64,000 nt of DNA from assembly GCA_965222725.1 (NCBI GenBank), contig OZ244969.1, positions 2,418,001 through 2,482,000 of the forward strand, in the 5' to 3' direction. Source of the DNA: GCA-2748575 sp965222725. Lineage in GTDB: Bacteria; Pseudomonadota; Gammaproteobacteria; Pseudomonadales; Ketobacteraceae. Each line of letters opens with the position of its first letter. The first letter of the stretch is position 1. A model generated the notes under the pieces. That model worked only from the letters and a program-made list of their open reading frames with translations, made no database searches and was not told the DNA's origin. Positions 50,751 to 60,558 of this stretch are shown here, one piece after another. The position numbers and the translations under genes were made by a program.

Positions 50751-52904
50751 TCAGGCCTCATTCTGCGCCAGCAGCGCTGCCCGCACACAGCGGATAATGC
50801 CCACCGGATACTGATGCCCCAATAATCCCTGTACCTGATCATAGGCAAAGTGATTTTCAAACAGGTTTTCCTGGCTCAGCAATGAGTCTTCTATTTCAGC
50901 AATACGGCTTTCCGGCAGCTGAATCACCTCTTCCAGTGCCAGTTCGCTTTTGCGAATGGCTTCCGACAAATGAAAGTACACAGCGTTTTCCTTGATGCCG
51001 CGCTGTTGGGCAATGGCGGGAATATCCATGCCGGCATTAAATAGCGCGTACACTGCATCGCTTTCGAATTGTTTGTCCTGTTCGCCGGTAGCCTTATCCG
51101 GGTTGGCAAAATTTTCCATCAGTTCCAGAAAAGCGGCGCCATAGCGTTCCAGCTTGCTGGCGCCAACCCCGTTTATCGCCAGTAATTCCTGCTCGGTTTG
51201 CGGTTTGAAACGCATGATTTCCATTAGGGTGGCGTCGTGGAAAATCACATAGGGCGGTACGCCCTGTTCGTCTGCCAGTTCCTTGCGCAGTTTGCGCAAT
51301 GCCTCCCAGAGTTCGTTGTCTTCCGGGCTGACATTGGCGCTGTGGCGGGTGCGTTTGCTTTTGCCGGCCGGTTCCTGCAGATCCTTGCGCAGCATCAGGG
51401 TTTGTTCGCCCTTTAACAGGGGGCGGCATTTTTCTGCCAGTTTCAGGGCGCCGAAACCATCCAGATCCACGGTGAGATATCCCAGGGCCACCAGCTGGCG
51501 GAACACACTGCGCCATTGGTTGGCGTTCAGTTCCTTGCCGATGCCGTAAGTGGTGATTTTCTGGTGCTGAAACTGGCGCACTTTTTCATTGTCGGCGCCG
51601 CGCAAAACTTCTATCAGATGATTCACACCGAATTTCTGGTCCGTGCGGAACGCGCAGGAAATGGCTTTACGTGCCGCTTCGGTACCGTCCCAGGTTTCCA
51701 CCGGGTTTAAGCAAGCATCACAATTGCCGCAGGTGGCGGGGGCGTCTTCGCCGAAATAATTCAGCAGGGTTTTGCGGCGGCAGTCGGAGGTTTCACACAG
51801 CGCCAGCATGGCATCCAGTTTATAGCGTTCGGCCCGTTTGTGGGTTTCATCGCCCTGGGAAGATTCCAGCATCTGGCGCAGTTTGATCACATCCTGCAGG
51901 CCGTAAGCCATCCAGGCGGTGGAGGGTAAACCGTCGCGCCCGGCACGGCCGGTTTCCTGATAGTAGGCCTCAATACTTTTGGGCAGGTCCAGGTGCGCCA
52001 CAAAACGCACATCCGGTTTATCGATTCCCATGCCGAAGGCGATGGTGGCCACCATGATGATATTGTCTTCCCGCAGAAAGCGTTCCTGATTGTGCTGGCG
52101 CAGCTCTGCACTCAGCCCCGCATGGTAGGGAAGGGCGTTAAAGCCTTCGTTACTCAGGTAATCGGCAATGGCTTCCACTTTGGCGCGGGACATGCAATAC
52201 ACAATGCCGGAATCCTTGCCATGCTCCAGTTTCAGAAAGCGGATCAGTTGCTGGCGGGCATTGTTCTTTTGCGTGATGCGGTACTGAATATTGGGGCGGT
52301 CAAAACCGGCGATAAACTGGTCTGCCTTTTCCAGTTGCAGGCGCCGGGCAATTTCTTTCTGGGTGCGTTGATCAGCCGTAGCGGTCAGGGCAATCCGCGG
52401 CACACTGGGAAACGCCTGATGCAGCACATCCAGTTTCAGGTAATCCGCCCGGAAATCATGGCCCCATTGGGATACACAGTGAGCTTCGTCGATGGCAAAC
52501 AGGGCAATGGGCACCTGACTCAACAGCTGAATGGTTTTTTCCTGGGTGAGGCGTTCCGGCGCCACATAGAGCAGGTCCAGTTCATTGTGCAGCAGGGCCT
52601 GCTCTATGGTCTGGACTTCTTCCCAGCTTAACGAGGAATTCAGGTAACTGGCCCGTACGCCATTCTGTGCCAGAGCATCCACCTGATCCTTCATCAGGGC
52701 AATCAGGGGCGATACCACAATGGCCACACCGTGGCGCACCATGGCCGGAATCTGGTAACACAGGGATTTGCCCCCACCGGTGGGCATGATCACCAGGGCG
52801 TCACGCCCTGCAATCAGCGTATCGATAATGGCTTGCTGGTTACCACGAAAAGCGTCGTAACCGAAGGTGTCCTGCAGAATCTGAAGGGGTTCCCTGGCTG
52901 GCAT
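50751..52904 (-). CDS. recQ: ATP-dependent DNA helicase RecQ
   Basis: The 717-residue product has Walker A in VIMPTGGGKSLCYQIP, the DEAH box in ALFAIDEAHCVSQWGHDFRA, and motif VI GRAGRDGLPSTAW. A zinc-binding RQC region has the cysteines in CETSDCRRK and CGNCDAC, followed by winged helix and HRDC-type regions. It unwinds DNA 3' to 5' in the RecF recombination pathway. Length is a little above the E. coli enzyme, with a C-terminal extension. The call is firm. Confidence 0.95.
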   Translation of the reverse strand: MPAREPLQILQDTFGYDAFRGNQQAIIDTLIAGRDALVIMPTGGGKSLCYQIPAMVRHGVAIVVSPLIALMKDQVDALAQNGVRASYLNSSLSWEEVQTIEQALLHNELDLLYVAPERLTQEKTIQLLSQVPIALFAIDEAHCVSQWGHDFRADYLKLDVLHQAFPSVPRIALTATADQRTQKEIARRLQLEKADQFIAGFDRPNIQYRITQKNNARQQLIRFLKLEHGKDSGIVYCMSRAKVEAIADYLSNEGFNALPYHAGLSAELRQHNQERFLREDNIIMVATIAFGMGIDKPDVRFVAHLDLPKSIEAYYQETGRAGRDGLPSTAWMAYGLQDVIKLRQMLESSQGDETHKRAERYKLDAMLALCETSDCRRKTLLNYFGEDAPATCGNCDACLNPVETWDGTEAARKAISCAFRTDQKFGVNHLIEVLRGADNEKVRQFQHQKITTYGIGKELNANQWRSVFRQLVALGYLTVDLDGFGALKLAEKCRPLLKGEQTLMLRKDLQEPAGKSKRTRHSANVSPEDNELWEALRKLRKELADEQGVPPYVIFHDATLMEIMRFKPQTEQELLAINGVGASKLERYGAAFLELMENFANPDKATGEQDKQFESDAVYALFNAGMDIPAIAQQRGIKENAVYFHLSEAIRKSELALEEVIQLPESRIAEIEDSLLSQENLFENHFAYDQVQGLLGHQYPVGIIRCVRAALLAQNEA

Positions 52905-52995
52905 AAATACTGAACAACTCCTGAAGTTTCGGGGCAGGATAGCGATGTGCCGCTACGAGTGCAATATAGACAGGAGCCACGCGGCATTTTGCCGG

Positions 52996-54825
52996 TTACC
53001 CGATCTTCAGTTCCAGGGACTTCTTCAGCTCGAAAGCCGCGGGGCCATCGCGGTCACTGTTGCGGAAGGTGGCAACGGGCAACGGTACTTTTTGCAGATG
53101 ATTGCTGCCGCTGGTACTGATCAGCTGGGCTCCCAGGCGATCGCCGCTGGTGTGGGTCAGAATCGGCGTCCACCAGAATTCCATAGTGGCCTGGTCTGCC
53201 GTCAGATCCACAATGCCGTAACCATGATTGCTCCATTCCATGAAATGGGCGTTGGGATTGCTCTTCACCAGTACGTTGGAGGCAATGCCGGCACCGATAT
53301 AGCCCAGCAGTCCTGACAGGGGCGTGTCGCTGCCCCCCAGCATGCCACGGATATTCTCATCGGCGCCGCCACGGGATATGGAGGAGGGGGCAAACTCAAT
53401 GCCTGCAGAGCCCTCGCCGGTGTCCGGCCGGTAGGCACCGGGGCTGCCCGGGTCGGCGGCCACGTCGGATGCCCAGTTCATGTGCATGTCGCCGGTGACA
53501 AACAGGTTATTCCTGATGTCGTGACCGTTGAGAAATTCCACCAGCGCCCGGCGTTCTTCCGGGTAACCGTCCCACTGTTTCGGGTTCAGGATAATGCCGT
53601 CGCGATAACCGGGGAACAGCAGTTCAAACACCCAGTCGGCGCTGGCGGGCGGGTTGATCAGATAGAACTGGCCAATAAAGGCCTGGTTGATCAGCACCCG
53701 CCAGTTGGCCTGCCGGGTGCTGGATGCCAGCAGTTCTTCGCGCAGAAACCGGTTCTGGGATTCCCCCAGGTATTCATTGCCGGGGACGGGTTTCAGGGGA
53801 TTCCAGCGCGGGTAGTGGCGGTCGGTGAAAAGAATATCCGCCAGGGAACCGTAGCTGATACGTTCGTGGCGGCGGTAAATATCATCGGGGTCCGGCTGGC
53901 GCGAGGGGGTCCATTCCCAGAAGGCTCGATAGGAGTCGGCATCGCTGAGCTGGTCCCGGCCGCCAATGTCGTGGTTGTCCCAGAGAGTTAGCCAGGGGTG
54001 CTGCTGGTGGGCACGGAACAGGTTGGGATCGCTGCGGTACAGGGCGTAGCGGCGGCGCAGCTCTGCCAGGCTGCGGGGGCTGCGGAAATCCGGGTTGGTT
54101 TCGCCATCTGGGTTGTCGCCGGGTACCCGGATGATTTCGTGGCTGTCGGGGAAATCGTAAATGTAGTCGCCGCAATGAATCACAAAGTCCAGATCCGTGC
54201 GGTCGGCAATTCGGCCATAACCGTTCATGTGCCCGGAAAACAGGCTGGAGCAGGCGCACACGGCAAACCGTATCTGGGCCTGATGGTCATCCGGCAGCGG
54301 CGCGGTGCGGGTACGGCCCACACAGGATTCGGCACCCAGATAGCGGAACTGGTAATAGTAGGTGGTATAGGGGGCCAGATCCCGGACATCGATTTTTACG
54401 GTCCAGTCGCGGTGGCTGTCGGTGGCGAATTCGCCATCCTGAACTACCTGCTCCATGGCAGGGTCTGTGGCCATTCGCCACTGGCCGGAAACCGTGTCAG
54501 AAGCGCCAGTCGCCAGGTCCCCCGCCAGGGTCAATCGGGTCCAGATGATGACGCCGTCCGGTAGGGGATCACCACTGGCCACGCCATGGGCAAAGGGCAG
54601 CAGGGTGCGCACGGGATAATCCAGGTCTTCCGGGGGCCGGATGCCTTCTCTGGGGAGGCTGCCGGGTAAATCGCTGTGCCAGGGCGAGATGTCGTCCGGA
54701 AAAACCGGCTTGCGGGGTCTGGGTTTTGGCCACCAGGGTGGCAGGCGGTCCATGGCACCGGCGCTGCCCGCCAGGCCTGACAGGGTCAGGCCCTGCAGAA
54801 GTCTGCGTCTTTTTATTGTTGTCAT
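52996..54825 (-). CDS. PhoD-family alkaline phosphatase/phosphodiesterase
   Basis: The 609-residue product begins MTTIKRRRLLQGLTLSGLAG, a twin-arginine signal (RRRLLQG). The mature enzyme has the PhoD N-terminal domain and metallophosphoesterase motifs: HGVASGDPLPDGVIIWTR, VIHCGDYIYDFPDS and LTLWDNHDIGG with HDIGG metal ligands, then FVTGDMHMNWASD. It would be exported folded, with Fe/Ca cofactors in the family, and release phosphate from diesters. Phosphate-limitation control is plausible, but no Pho box was found. Confidence 0.88.
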   Translation of the reverse strand: MTTIKRRRLLQGLTLSGLAGSAGAMDRLPPWWPKPRPRKPVFPDDISPWHSDLPGSLPREGIRPPEDLDYPVRTLLPFAHGVASGDPLPDGVIIWTRLTLAGDLATGASDTVSGQWRMATDPAMEQVVQDGEFATDSHRDWTVKIDVRDLAPYTTYYYQFRYLGAESCVGRTRTAPLPDDHQAQIRFAVCACSSLFSGHMNGYGRIADRTDLDFVIHCGDYIYDFPDSHEIIRVPGDNPDGETNPDFRSPRSLAELRRRYALYRSDPNLFRAHQQHPWLTLWDNHDIGGRDQLSDADSYRAFWEWTPSRQPDPDDIYRRHERISYGSLADILFTDRHYPRWNPLKPVPGNEYLGESQNRFLREELLASSTRQANWRVLINQAFIGQFYLINPPASADWVFELLFPGYRDGIILNPKQWDGYPEERRALVEFLNGHDIRNNLFVTGDMHMNWASDVAADPGSPGAYRPDTGEGSAGIEFAPSSISRGGADENIRGMLGGSDTPLSGLLGYIGAGIASNVLVKSNPNAHFMEWSNHGYGIVDLTADQATMEFWWTPILTHTSGDRLGAQLISTSGSNHLQKVPLPVATFRNSDRDGPAAFELKKSLELKIG

Positions 54826-54940
54826 GACTTCCCATCCGGATGATGTTTGTTAGTGGAGTAATGGGTAGTTTCTGGTACTTTCGTTTCAGAAATATGGCAG
54901 AAATACTTTGGGTAATCCAGTGTTTGGTGGGGGGGGCGCC

Positions 54941-55006
54941 AGGGTGTCATGACCAGGTGTCATGAGCAGGTATCAGGAAGAGTTATCAGAAACAGGAGTC
55001 AGGGCC
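54941..55006. repeat. Five-unit degenerate 13-bp tandem repeat between phoD-type and fadL-type genes
   Basis: Units on the + strand are AGGGTGTCATGACC, AGGTGTCATGAGC, AGGTATCAGGAAG, AGTTATCAGAAAC and AGGAGTCAGGGCC, back to back. They share an AGGT(A/G)TCA(T/G)GA core. They fill the spacer downstream of the FadL gene. They look like the degenerate repeats upstream of sufB in kind, though not in sequence. Confidence 0.6.
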
Positions 55007-55023
55007 GCTGTGGCAGCGGCCCT
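55001..55023. terminator. GC-rich hairpin downstream of the second FadL gene
   Basis: AGGGCCGCTG and CAGCGGCCCT are 10-bp arms around TGG. It lies 48 bases past the FadL stop codon on the minus strand. No T-run follows on the minus strand, so it may be a weak terminator or an mRNA 3' stabiliser. Confidence 0.45.
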
Positions 55024-55070
55024 GGTAACCGGTGGAAACCGTTATCAGGAAACCTGAGTAAAGGCAGGAA

Positions 55071-56702
55071 TCAGAAATTGGAAATATAGCTGAGTTCGAT
55101 CAGCAGGAACTCAGTAGTGTAATGAACGTCCTGACCGGCGGAGGGGTTGTAGACGAAGTTGTCGGCACGGACATCGTTGCCGTTGGTGCTTTCGCCGGTT
55201 TTCACGGTCTCGTCAATTTTGCCGTAGCCGATAGCGAAATCGAATATCTGCTCAGGTGCCAGGCGGTATTCAAAGCCTGCGCCCCACAAATCAAAATCCC
55301 CCAGTGGTAACAGAAAGTCCCGCTTGTCGTCCGGAATCCCGGACTTGCGTGGCTCATATCCCACACGCAATGCAACCTGGTCGGTGTACTGATATTCAAT
55401 ACCCAGGGCCCAGTTGCTGGCGTCCTCGTATTCCCGGGGTACGGTTAGGCCGTCACCACTGACGCCGTCAATAAAGCTCAAGAGAGCGAGTGTTTGAATG
55501 GGTTCGTCAAAGCGGAAATCCAGCTCTTCCCAGACACTGGTTTCGGTCCATTTATAGTCCAGGTTGATTTTAAGATCGGGAAACACTCTCAGACTGATAC
55601 CGGTGGCAATGTGCTGGGGCATGGTGATGTCGATGCTGCCGGAGCGTTTGATTTTGCCGCCATCAACAAACAACTCCTGGTTGATGCCAGGGAATAATCC
55701 TCTGATGACGGGGTGAAAAATTTCGCCCGGTCCGGCAACACCATCGACAAAATTAACCAGCTCAGGGTTTATATCTACCAACAGGTCGCCTTCCAGGGTG
55801 TCGGCTGCCTCACTTTGATATACCAACCCCCAGGAGAACCAGGAGGTGGGCTCCCACAGAATACCGAAGTTGAATGTGGGGGAGATAGCCTCTTCCAGTT
55901 CGACTTCAAGGGTAAATACCCTGTCAAAAGGGCTGATGGATGCGTCTTCATCGCAGATCCCGCTTAACAGCGAATCCTGGCCTTCGATCCCGCTGCAGTA
56001 GCCGTTCACCAGCGATTCCGCAGCGCCGATAAAATAGTTGGTGGCCCGGTAATCCAGGTTCAGACCCACCCCCATATAGGAAAACCCGATACCGGCACCT
56101 ACGGCCAGAGTTTCACTGAGTTGCCAGCCAATGGTGGGGGACAAATAGGTGATCCTCGCCAGCCCCATTTCGCGACCGTAGTTAACGCCGGGGTCGTCGT
56201 CAGATCTGGTGTAACCCAGAATCAGTGGAGCATAGGCGGCAGAGGCGAAAGTGACATCACTCCCGGGTGGGTTATAGGACAGGCCACCCAACGGTGCTGC
56301 AATAATGGGGATTTCGGTAATACCCAACCCCGGCAGATACACGGCAAAGCTGTCGATTTCGCTGGTGCTGTTGAGGGAGGGGTCTTCAGAACCCAGGCGT
56401 TCCCGGACATACTCCTCGTAATCGTATTCCACGCCATCAAAATTGAGCGTACCGGACGTAAAATCCGCCGAAATATCCGCATTCCCCATAATAAACTTGA
56501 GGTGCTGCTTGGTGCCTTTCATTTTCACCAGGCCGGCGGGATTAAAGTGAATCGAGTCAATGCCAGGCGGGTCTGCGGTGACCGCATTACCCAATGCCAG
56601 TGCCTTGGCGTTTCCGATAAAGAGGTTTTGCCCCAGCTGGGCATGGGATGTACCCGAAAATAACAGCGCGGCAGCACTGCCGATCAGCAGCCGTTTCAAC
56701 AT
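55071..56702 (-). CDS. OmpP1/FadL-family outer-membrane channel (second paralogue)
   Basis: The 543-residue product begins MLKRLLIGSAAALLFSGTSH, a Sec signal peptide, then the same FNPAGLVKM signature region as the paralogue at 779-2443 (NAKALALGNAVTADPPGIDS). The chain is strand-rich, ends in Phe and shows the same order of blocks. I start at ATG 56702; an earlier in-frame start would add 30 polar residues before the signal peptide. It likely imports long-chain fatty acids or other hydrophobic compounds. The two copies differ enough to be long diverged. Confidence 0.87.
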   Translation of the reverse strand: MLKRLLIGSAAALLFSGTSHAQLGQNLFIGNAKALALGNAVTADPPGIDSIHFNPAGLVKMKGTKQHLKFIMGNADISADFTSGTLNFDGVEYDYEEYVRERLGSEDPSLNSTSEIDSFAVYLPGLGITEIPIIAAPLGGLSYNPPGSDVTFASAAYAPLILGYTRSDDDPGVNYGREMGLARITYLSPTIGWQLSETLAVGAGIGFSYMGVGLNLDYRATNYFIGAAESLVNGYCSGIEGQDSLLSGICDEDASISPFDRVFTLEVELEEAISPTFNFGILWEPTSWFSWGLVYQSEAADTLEGDLLVDINPELVNFVDGVAGPGEIFHPVIRGLFPGINQELFVDGGKIKRSGSIDITMPQHIATGISLRVFPDLKINLDYKWTETSVWEELDFRFDEPIQTLALLSFIDGVSGDGLTVPREYEDASNWALGIEYQYTDQVALRVGYEPRKSGIPDDKRDFLLPLGDFDLWGAGFEYRLAPEQIFDFAIGYGKIDETVKTGESTNGNDVRADNFVYNPSAGQDVHYTTEFLLIELSYISNF

Positions 56703-56932
56703 AGTAGTTACCCGAAAAGTCCCTGAAGTCTGTAGTGTTGTCTTTATATTTCCCCGCACGCTTTCGGATTCGAATGGCCCCCTTTGGCTCATTCACAAAT
56801 GCGCATTTCCATGGGGATCTTTGTTCGATTGTTTTTGTTATCGAAAATAAATGAGGCTATATGATCGGTTTTTCCCCTCGCGAGTGTCAATATGCTTTTC
56901 GATACACTATAGCCTCTTTCGTTGTTGCTTTG

Positions 56933-57298
56933 TTACCGGCGTAATGAAACAGGGTTACAATCCTTGATCACTACCTTGCCTTCCAGCATGTTGCCCCGGG
57001 AATACTCCTGGAAAATACAGATGTTTTTTTCGGGGTCGTAGTTTTCAATCCAGAGGTTGTCGTCCTTCCAGGTGGCGGCCACATGGTGCTGGCCCTGGGG
57101 TACCGACAGGCTCATGGTGCCTCCCCAGCGCTTCACGAACATCTGCTCCAGATAGAAGTAGTAAAAGAGCAGGCCTGCCAGGGCGATAATACCGCCAACC
57201 ACCAGTCCGGCTACCCATTGCTTCAGTTGAAAACCTAATAAGTATAGGGCGCCAAGGCTGATGCCAATAATGAAGACCCAGTAGATATAAGTGACCAT
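56933..57298 (-). CDS. Small membrane protein of unknown function
   Basis: The 121-residue product has two adjacent membrane segments (YWVFIIGISLGALYLLGF and VAGLVVGGIIALAGLLFYYF) and a soluble C-terminal half with two cysteines that might be exposed. AAGGAGAG lies directly before the ATG. It is divergent from pntAA. I do not recognise it. Confidence 0.7.
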   Translation of the reverse strand: MVTYIYWVFIIGISLGALYLLGFQLKQWVAGLVVGGIIALAGLLFYYFYLEQMFVKRWGGTMSLSVPQGQHHVAATWKDDNLWIENYDPEKNICIFQEYSRGNMLEGKVVIKDCNPVSLRR

Positions 57299-57411
57299 AG
57301 TCTCTCCTTTTATAGTGTTTTCCGGGGCGCTTCCCGCAACCGGGCAGTCAGTGTAACCCTGCTGTTCCGGGCAGTCGCCCCAGAATTTTTATGATTTGTC
57401 GTGATTGCCAA

Positions 57412-57439
57412 TTGCAATTTCTTTTCTTTCCCGTATAAA
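57412..57439 (+). promoter_or_regulatory. Possible sigma-70 promoter of the transhydrogenase operon
   Basis: TTGCAA (57412-57417) and TATAAA (57434-57439) are spaced 16 bases apart, with a leader of about 170 bases to pntAA. The hexamers fit reasonably, but they are chosen by eye. No other strong pair was seen in this 316-base region. Confidence 0.35.
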
Positions 57440-57614
57440 GCCCAACCCGAGTACAAAAAATGCACTCTAAGTGCGTGATTCCAGATAAAAAGGTTGTTTT
57501 GTTGCATTCGTGCAGGTAGGTTTACACCCTGCTCCAAAACTACAAAAACTACGAGATTAATCCAATGCAACTCATCCCAACTGGAGCTTACGTTTTGAAG
57601 TGGAGTTATAACCA

Positions 57615-58769
57615 ATGTTAGTGGGAATACCAAAAGAGATTTACCCAGGAGAGAATCGTGTCGCTGTTATCCCCCCGGGGATTGCCCAGCTGACCGATGC
57701 GGGTTTTGACGTGGTAGTTCAGAGTGGAGCTGGTGAGGCGGCGCACTATGAAGATGAAGACTACCGTAATGCCGGTGCCAGCATTGCACCGGATGCGAAA
57801 TCACTTTATGGCCAGGCCGACCTTGTTCTTAAAGTGCGTCAACCGGTGGTTGACGACAGCACCAACGAAATCGAAATGATGCAGGAAGGTGCCAGCCTTA
57901 TCTGTATGTTGGATGCGTACTTTCATAAAGACGAAGTGAAAGCCCTGGCGGAAAAGAAGATCCGCAGTTTTGCCCTTGAATTCATTCCCCGGATCACCCG
58001 TGCCCAGAGTATGGATGTTCTGAGTTCCATGGCAGCCATCGCCGGTTACCGTGGCGTATTGGCGGGCTCCATGAGTCTGCCTCAGTACTTCCCCATGCTG
58101 ATGACCGCAGCAGGCACCATTCACCCGGCCAAAGTGTTTATTATCGGTGCCGGTGTTGCCGGCCTGATGGCCATTTCCACTGCCCGCCGTCTTGGTGCTG
58201 TTGTAGAAGCCTATGACATGCGCCCGGTGGTGAAAGAGCAGGTGGAAAGTCTGGGTGCCAAGTTTGTGGAGTTCGATCTGGAAACCGAAGGTTCCGAGGA
58301 TTCCGGTGGTTACGCCAAGGCCCAGTCTGATGACTTTTACAAGCGTCAGCAGGAGCAGATGGCGGCGAAAATCGCCCAGTCTGATCTTGTCATTACCACC
58401 GCGGCGATTCCCGGCAAGCCGTCACCACGTCTGGTGACTGCCGACATGCTGAAAATGATGAAGAAAGGTTCAGTGGTTGTGGACCTGGCAGCGGAACGTG
58501 GCGGTAATGTGGAAGGCACTGAAAAGAACAAGAAGGTATGGAAAGAAGGCGTCACCATTATCGGTTACGTTGACCATCCTTCCCGGGTGCCGGTACACGC
58601 ATCGCAGCTGTACACCAAAAACATCATCACCTATCTGCTGAACATGGCAAAAGAAGGTGAAATCGAGCTGAACATGGAAGACGAGATTATCGCTTCCACC
58701 CTGGTCACCGATGGTGGCGAAGTGGTACACAAGGCTCTGCTCGAATCAATGAATGAAGGGGGCGCCTGA
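57615..58769 (+). CDS. pntAA: NAD(P) transhydrogenase alpha subunit, part 1 (NAD(H)-binding)
   Basis: The 384-residue product is domain I: MLVGIPKEIYPGENRVAVIP at the start, the NAD-binding glycine motif VFIIGAGVAGLMAISTARRL, and VDLAAERGGNVEGTEKNK. It ends where the membrane part begins, so the alpha subunit is split, as in Rhodospirillum rubrum and other bacteria with three pnt genes. With PntAB and PntB it couples proton flow to hydride transfer from NADH to NADP+. The next gene starts 2 bases after the stop. Confidence 0.95.
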   Translation: MLVGIPKEIYPGENRVAVIPPGIAQLTDAGFDVVVQSGAGEAAHYEDEDYRNAGASIAPDAKSLYGQADLVLKVRQPVVDDSTNEIEMMQEGASLICMLDAYFHKDEVKALAEKKIRSFALEFIPRITRAQSMDVLSSMAAIAGYRGVLAGSMSLPQYFPMLMTAAGTIHPAKVFIIGAGVAGLMAISTARRLGAVVEAYDMRPVVKEQVESLGAKFVEFDLETEGSEDSGGYAKAQSDDFYKRQQEQMAAKIAQSDLVITTAAIPGKPSPRLVTADMLKMMKKGSVVVDLAAERGGNVEGTEKNKKVWKEGVTIIGYVDHPSRVPVHASQLYTKNIITYLLNMAKEGEIELNMEDEIIASTLVTDGGEVVHKALLESMNEGGA

Positions 58770-58771
58770 TT

Positions 58772-59056
58772 ATGGAAGCGTTAATCATTTCTTTAACGAT
58801 TTTCGTGCTCGCGATTTTCGTGGGCTACGAAGTTATCACCAAAGTTCCACCTACACTGCATACACCCCTGATGAGCGGTACCAACGCTATCTCCGGTATT
58901 GTTGTGGTGGGTGCCATTATGAGCGCCGGTGGCGGTGAGCAGACATCAGATCTGTCCACCTTCCTGGGTGTGCTGGCTATCGTGTTCGCAACCATCAACA
59001 TCTTCGGCGGTTACCTGGTAACCGATCGCATGTTGCAGATGTTCAAGAAGAAGTAA
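58772..59056 (+). CDS. pntAB: NAD(P) transhydrogenase alpha subunit, part 2 (membrane)
   Basis: The 94-residue product contains three hydrophobic segments (LIISLTIFVLAIFVGYEVIT; SGIVVVGAIMSAGGG; FLGVLAIVFATINIFGGYL) that form part of the proton channel. It starts 2 bases after pntAA. Size and sequence match split PntAB subunits. Confidence 0.93.
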   Translation: MEALIISLTIFVLAIFVGYEVITKVPPTLHTPLMSGTNAISGIVVVGAIMSAGGGEQTSDLSTFLGVLAIVFATINIFGGYLVTDRMLQMFKKK

Positions 59057-59069
59057 GGAGTAGAACACA

Positions 59070-60485
59070 ATGGTAAGCTTTATCAACATCTGCTATCTGG
59101 TAGCAGCCGTACTCTTTATCCTTGGCATCAAAGGCATGACCTCGCCCAAGACAGCGGTACGTGGTAACCGCATGTCTTCCATCGCGATGCTGATTGCTGT
59201 AGTGGCAGCCCTGTTTGAACATCAGGTAGTGACCTACTGGTATATCCTGATCGGTCTGTTGATCGGTAGCGGTGTGGGTACTTTCCTGGCCCGTCGTGTA
59301 CAGATGACATCCATGCCGGAAATGGTTGCCGCGCTGAACGGTTTTGGTGGCGGTGCCTCCCTGCTGGTGGCCACAGCCAACTATATGGAAACCACTCACC
59401 CCGGTGGCGTTGCTGCGCTGTCCGGTATTGCGCCTACCTACGAATGGCGCGTGGCCCTGATCGCCAGTATCCTGATTGGTGCAGTAACCCTGACCGGTTC
59501 CTTTGTAGCCGTTGGCAAGCTGATGGGCAAACTGGGTGATACCTCTCAGGTAGCTTTGTTCAAGCGCATCGTTAAAGTCTGTTTTGTCATCCTGCTGGTG
59601 GGTGCTGCGGCCTTTGTTTACAGCCCGCTGGATTCCGACAACCTGCTGATTATTCTGGTGGTGACCTGTCTGGTACTGGGTGTGATGCTGGTCATGCCGA
59701 TTGGTGGTGCCGACATGCCTGTGGTTATCGCACTGCTGAACTCCTATTCCGGTATTGCCGGTGCGGCGACCGGTTTCGTGCTGATGAACAATGGTCTGAT
59801 CATTACCGGTTCTCTGGTGGGTGCGTCCGGTTTCATTCTGACCACCATCATGTGTAAAGCCATGAACCGCTCGCTGACGAATGTACTGTTCGGTGGTTCC
59901 ATGTCTGAACAGGGTGGCATGACCCGCGACGAGAACGATGCTTTCTACGAAGGCAAAGTGAAGTCTGCGTCTGCCGATGAAGTGGCCATGATTCTGGAAA
60001 CCGCCAAGAAAGTGGTGATTGTTCCCGGTTATGGTCTGGCAGTTGCCCAGGCGCAACACGCTACCCGTGAACTGGCTACCCAGCTGGAAGACATGGGTGC
60101 CGAAGTGAAATACGCGATTCACCCGGTTGCAGGCCGTATGCCTGGCCACATGAACGTGTTGCTGGCGGAAGCGGAAGTGCCTTACGAGCAACTGGTGGAA
60201 ATGGATGTGATCAATCCTGAATTCCAGCAAACCGATGTTGCCATTGTTCTGGGTGCCAACGACGTTACCAACCCGGCCGCGTCTGACGACCCCAACAGCC
60301 CCATTTACGGTATGCCGATTCTTAACGTGCATCAGGCGAAAACCGTGGTGGTGGTCAAGCGAAGCCTCAGCCCCGGCTTTGCCGGTATTCCCAACGGCCT
60401 GTTCATTAATGACAACAGCCTGATGGTATTTGGTGACGCGAAAGAAGTACTGCACAAAATGTCCGGAGCCATCAAGGACCTGTAA
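59070..60485 (+). CDS. pntB: NAD(P) transhydrogenase beta subunit (NADP(H)-binding)
   Basis: The 471-residue product has several N-terminal membrane segments (up to about residue 290) that complete the proton channel, then the NADP(H)-binding domain III from about 300 (VVIVPGYGLAVAQAQHATRE, VAGRMPGHMNVLLAEA). A clear TAAGGAG precedes the ATG. It completes the pntAA-AB-B operon and provides NADPH for lipid synthesis, among other uses. Confidence 0.95.
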   Translation: MVSFINICYLVAAVLFILGIKGMTSPKTAVRGNRMSSIAMLIAVVAALFEHQVVTYWYILIGLLIGSGVGTFLARRVQMTSMPEMVAALNGFGGGASLLVATANYMETTHPGGVAALSGIAPTYEWRVALIASILIGAVTLTGSFVAVGKLMGKLGDTSQVALFKRIVKVCFVILLVGAAAFVYSPLDSDNLLIILVVTCLVLGVMLVMPIGGADMPVVIALLNSYSGIAGAATGFVLMNNGLIITGSLVGASGFILTTIMCKAMNRSLTNVLFGGSMSEQGGMTRDENDAFYEGKVKSASADEVAMILETAKKVVIVPGYGLAVAQAQHATRELATQLEDMGAEVKYAIHPVAGRMPGHMNVLLAEAEVPYEQLVEMDVINPEFQQTDVAIVLGANDVTNPAASDDPNSPIYGMPILNVHQAKTVVVVKRSLSPGFAGIPNGLFINDNSLMVFGDAKEVLHKMSGAIKDL

Positions 60486-60507
60486 GTCCTTTGGTTTTAC
60501 CGGAACG

Positions 60508-60539
60508 AAAAAACCCTGCCACCATGGCAGGGTTTTTTT
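60508..60539. terminator. Bidirectional rho-independent terminator after pntB
   Basis: CCCTGCC (60514-60520) and GGCAGGG (60526-60532) form a 7-bp stem with a 5-nt loop, preceded by six A's and followed by seven T's. It serves pntB and the convergent yaeQ. Confidence 0.92.
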
Positions 60540-60558
60540 ATGGCAGGAATAAAAGTGA

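Noticed and set aside
59043..60455. 470-codon reverse frame opposite pntB
   Set aside because: His/Gln-rich shadow of pntB with no motif of its own.
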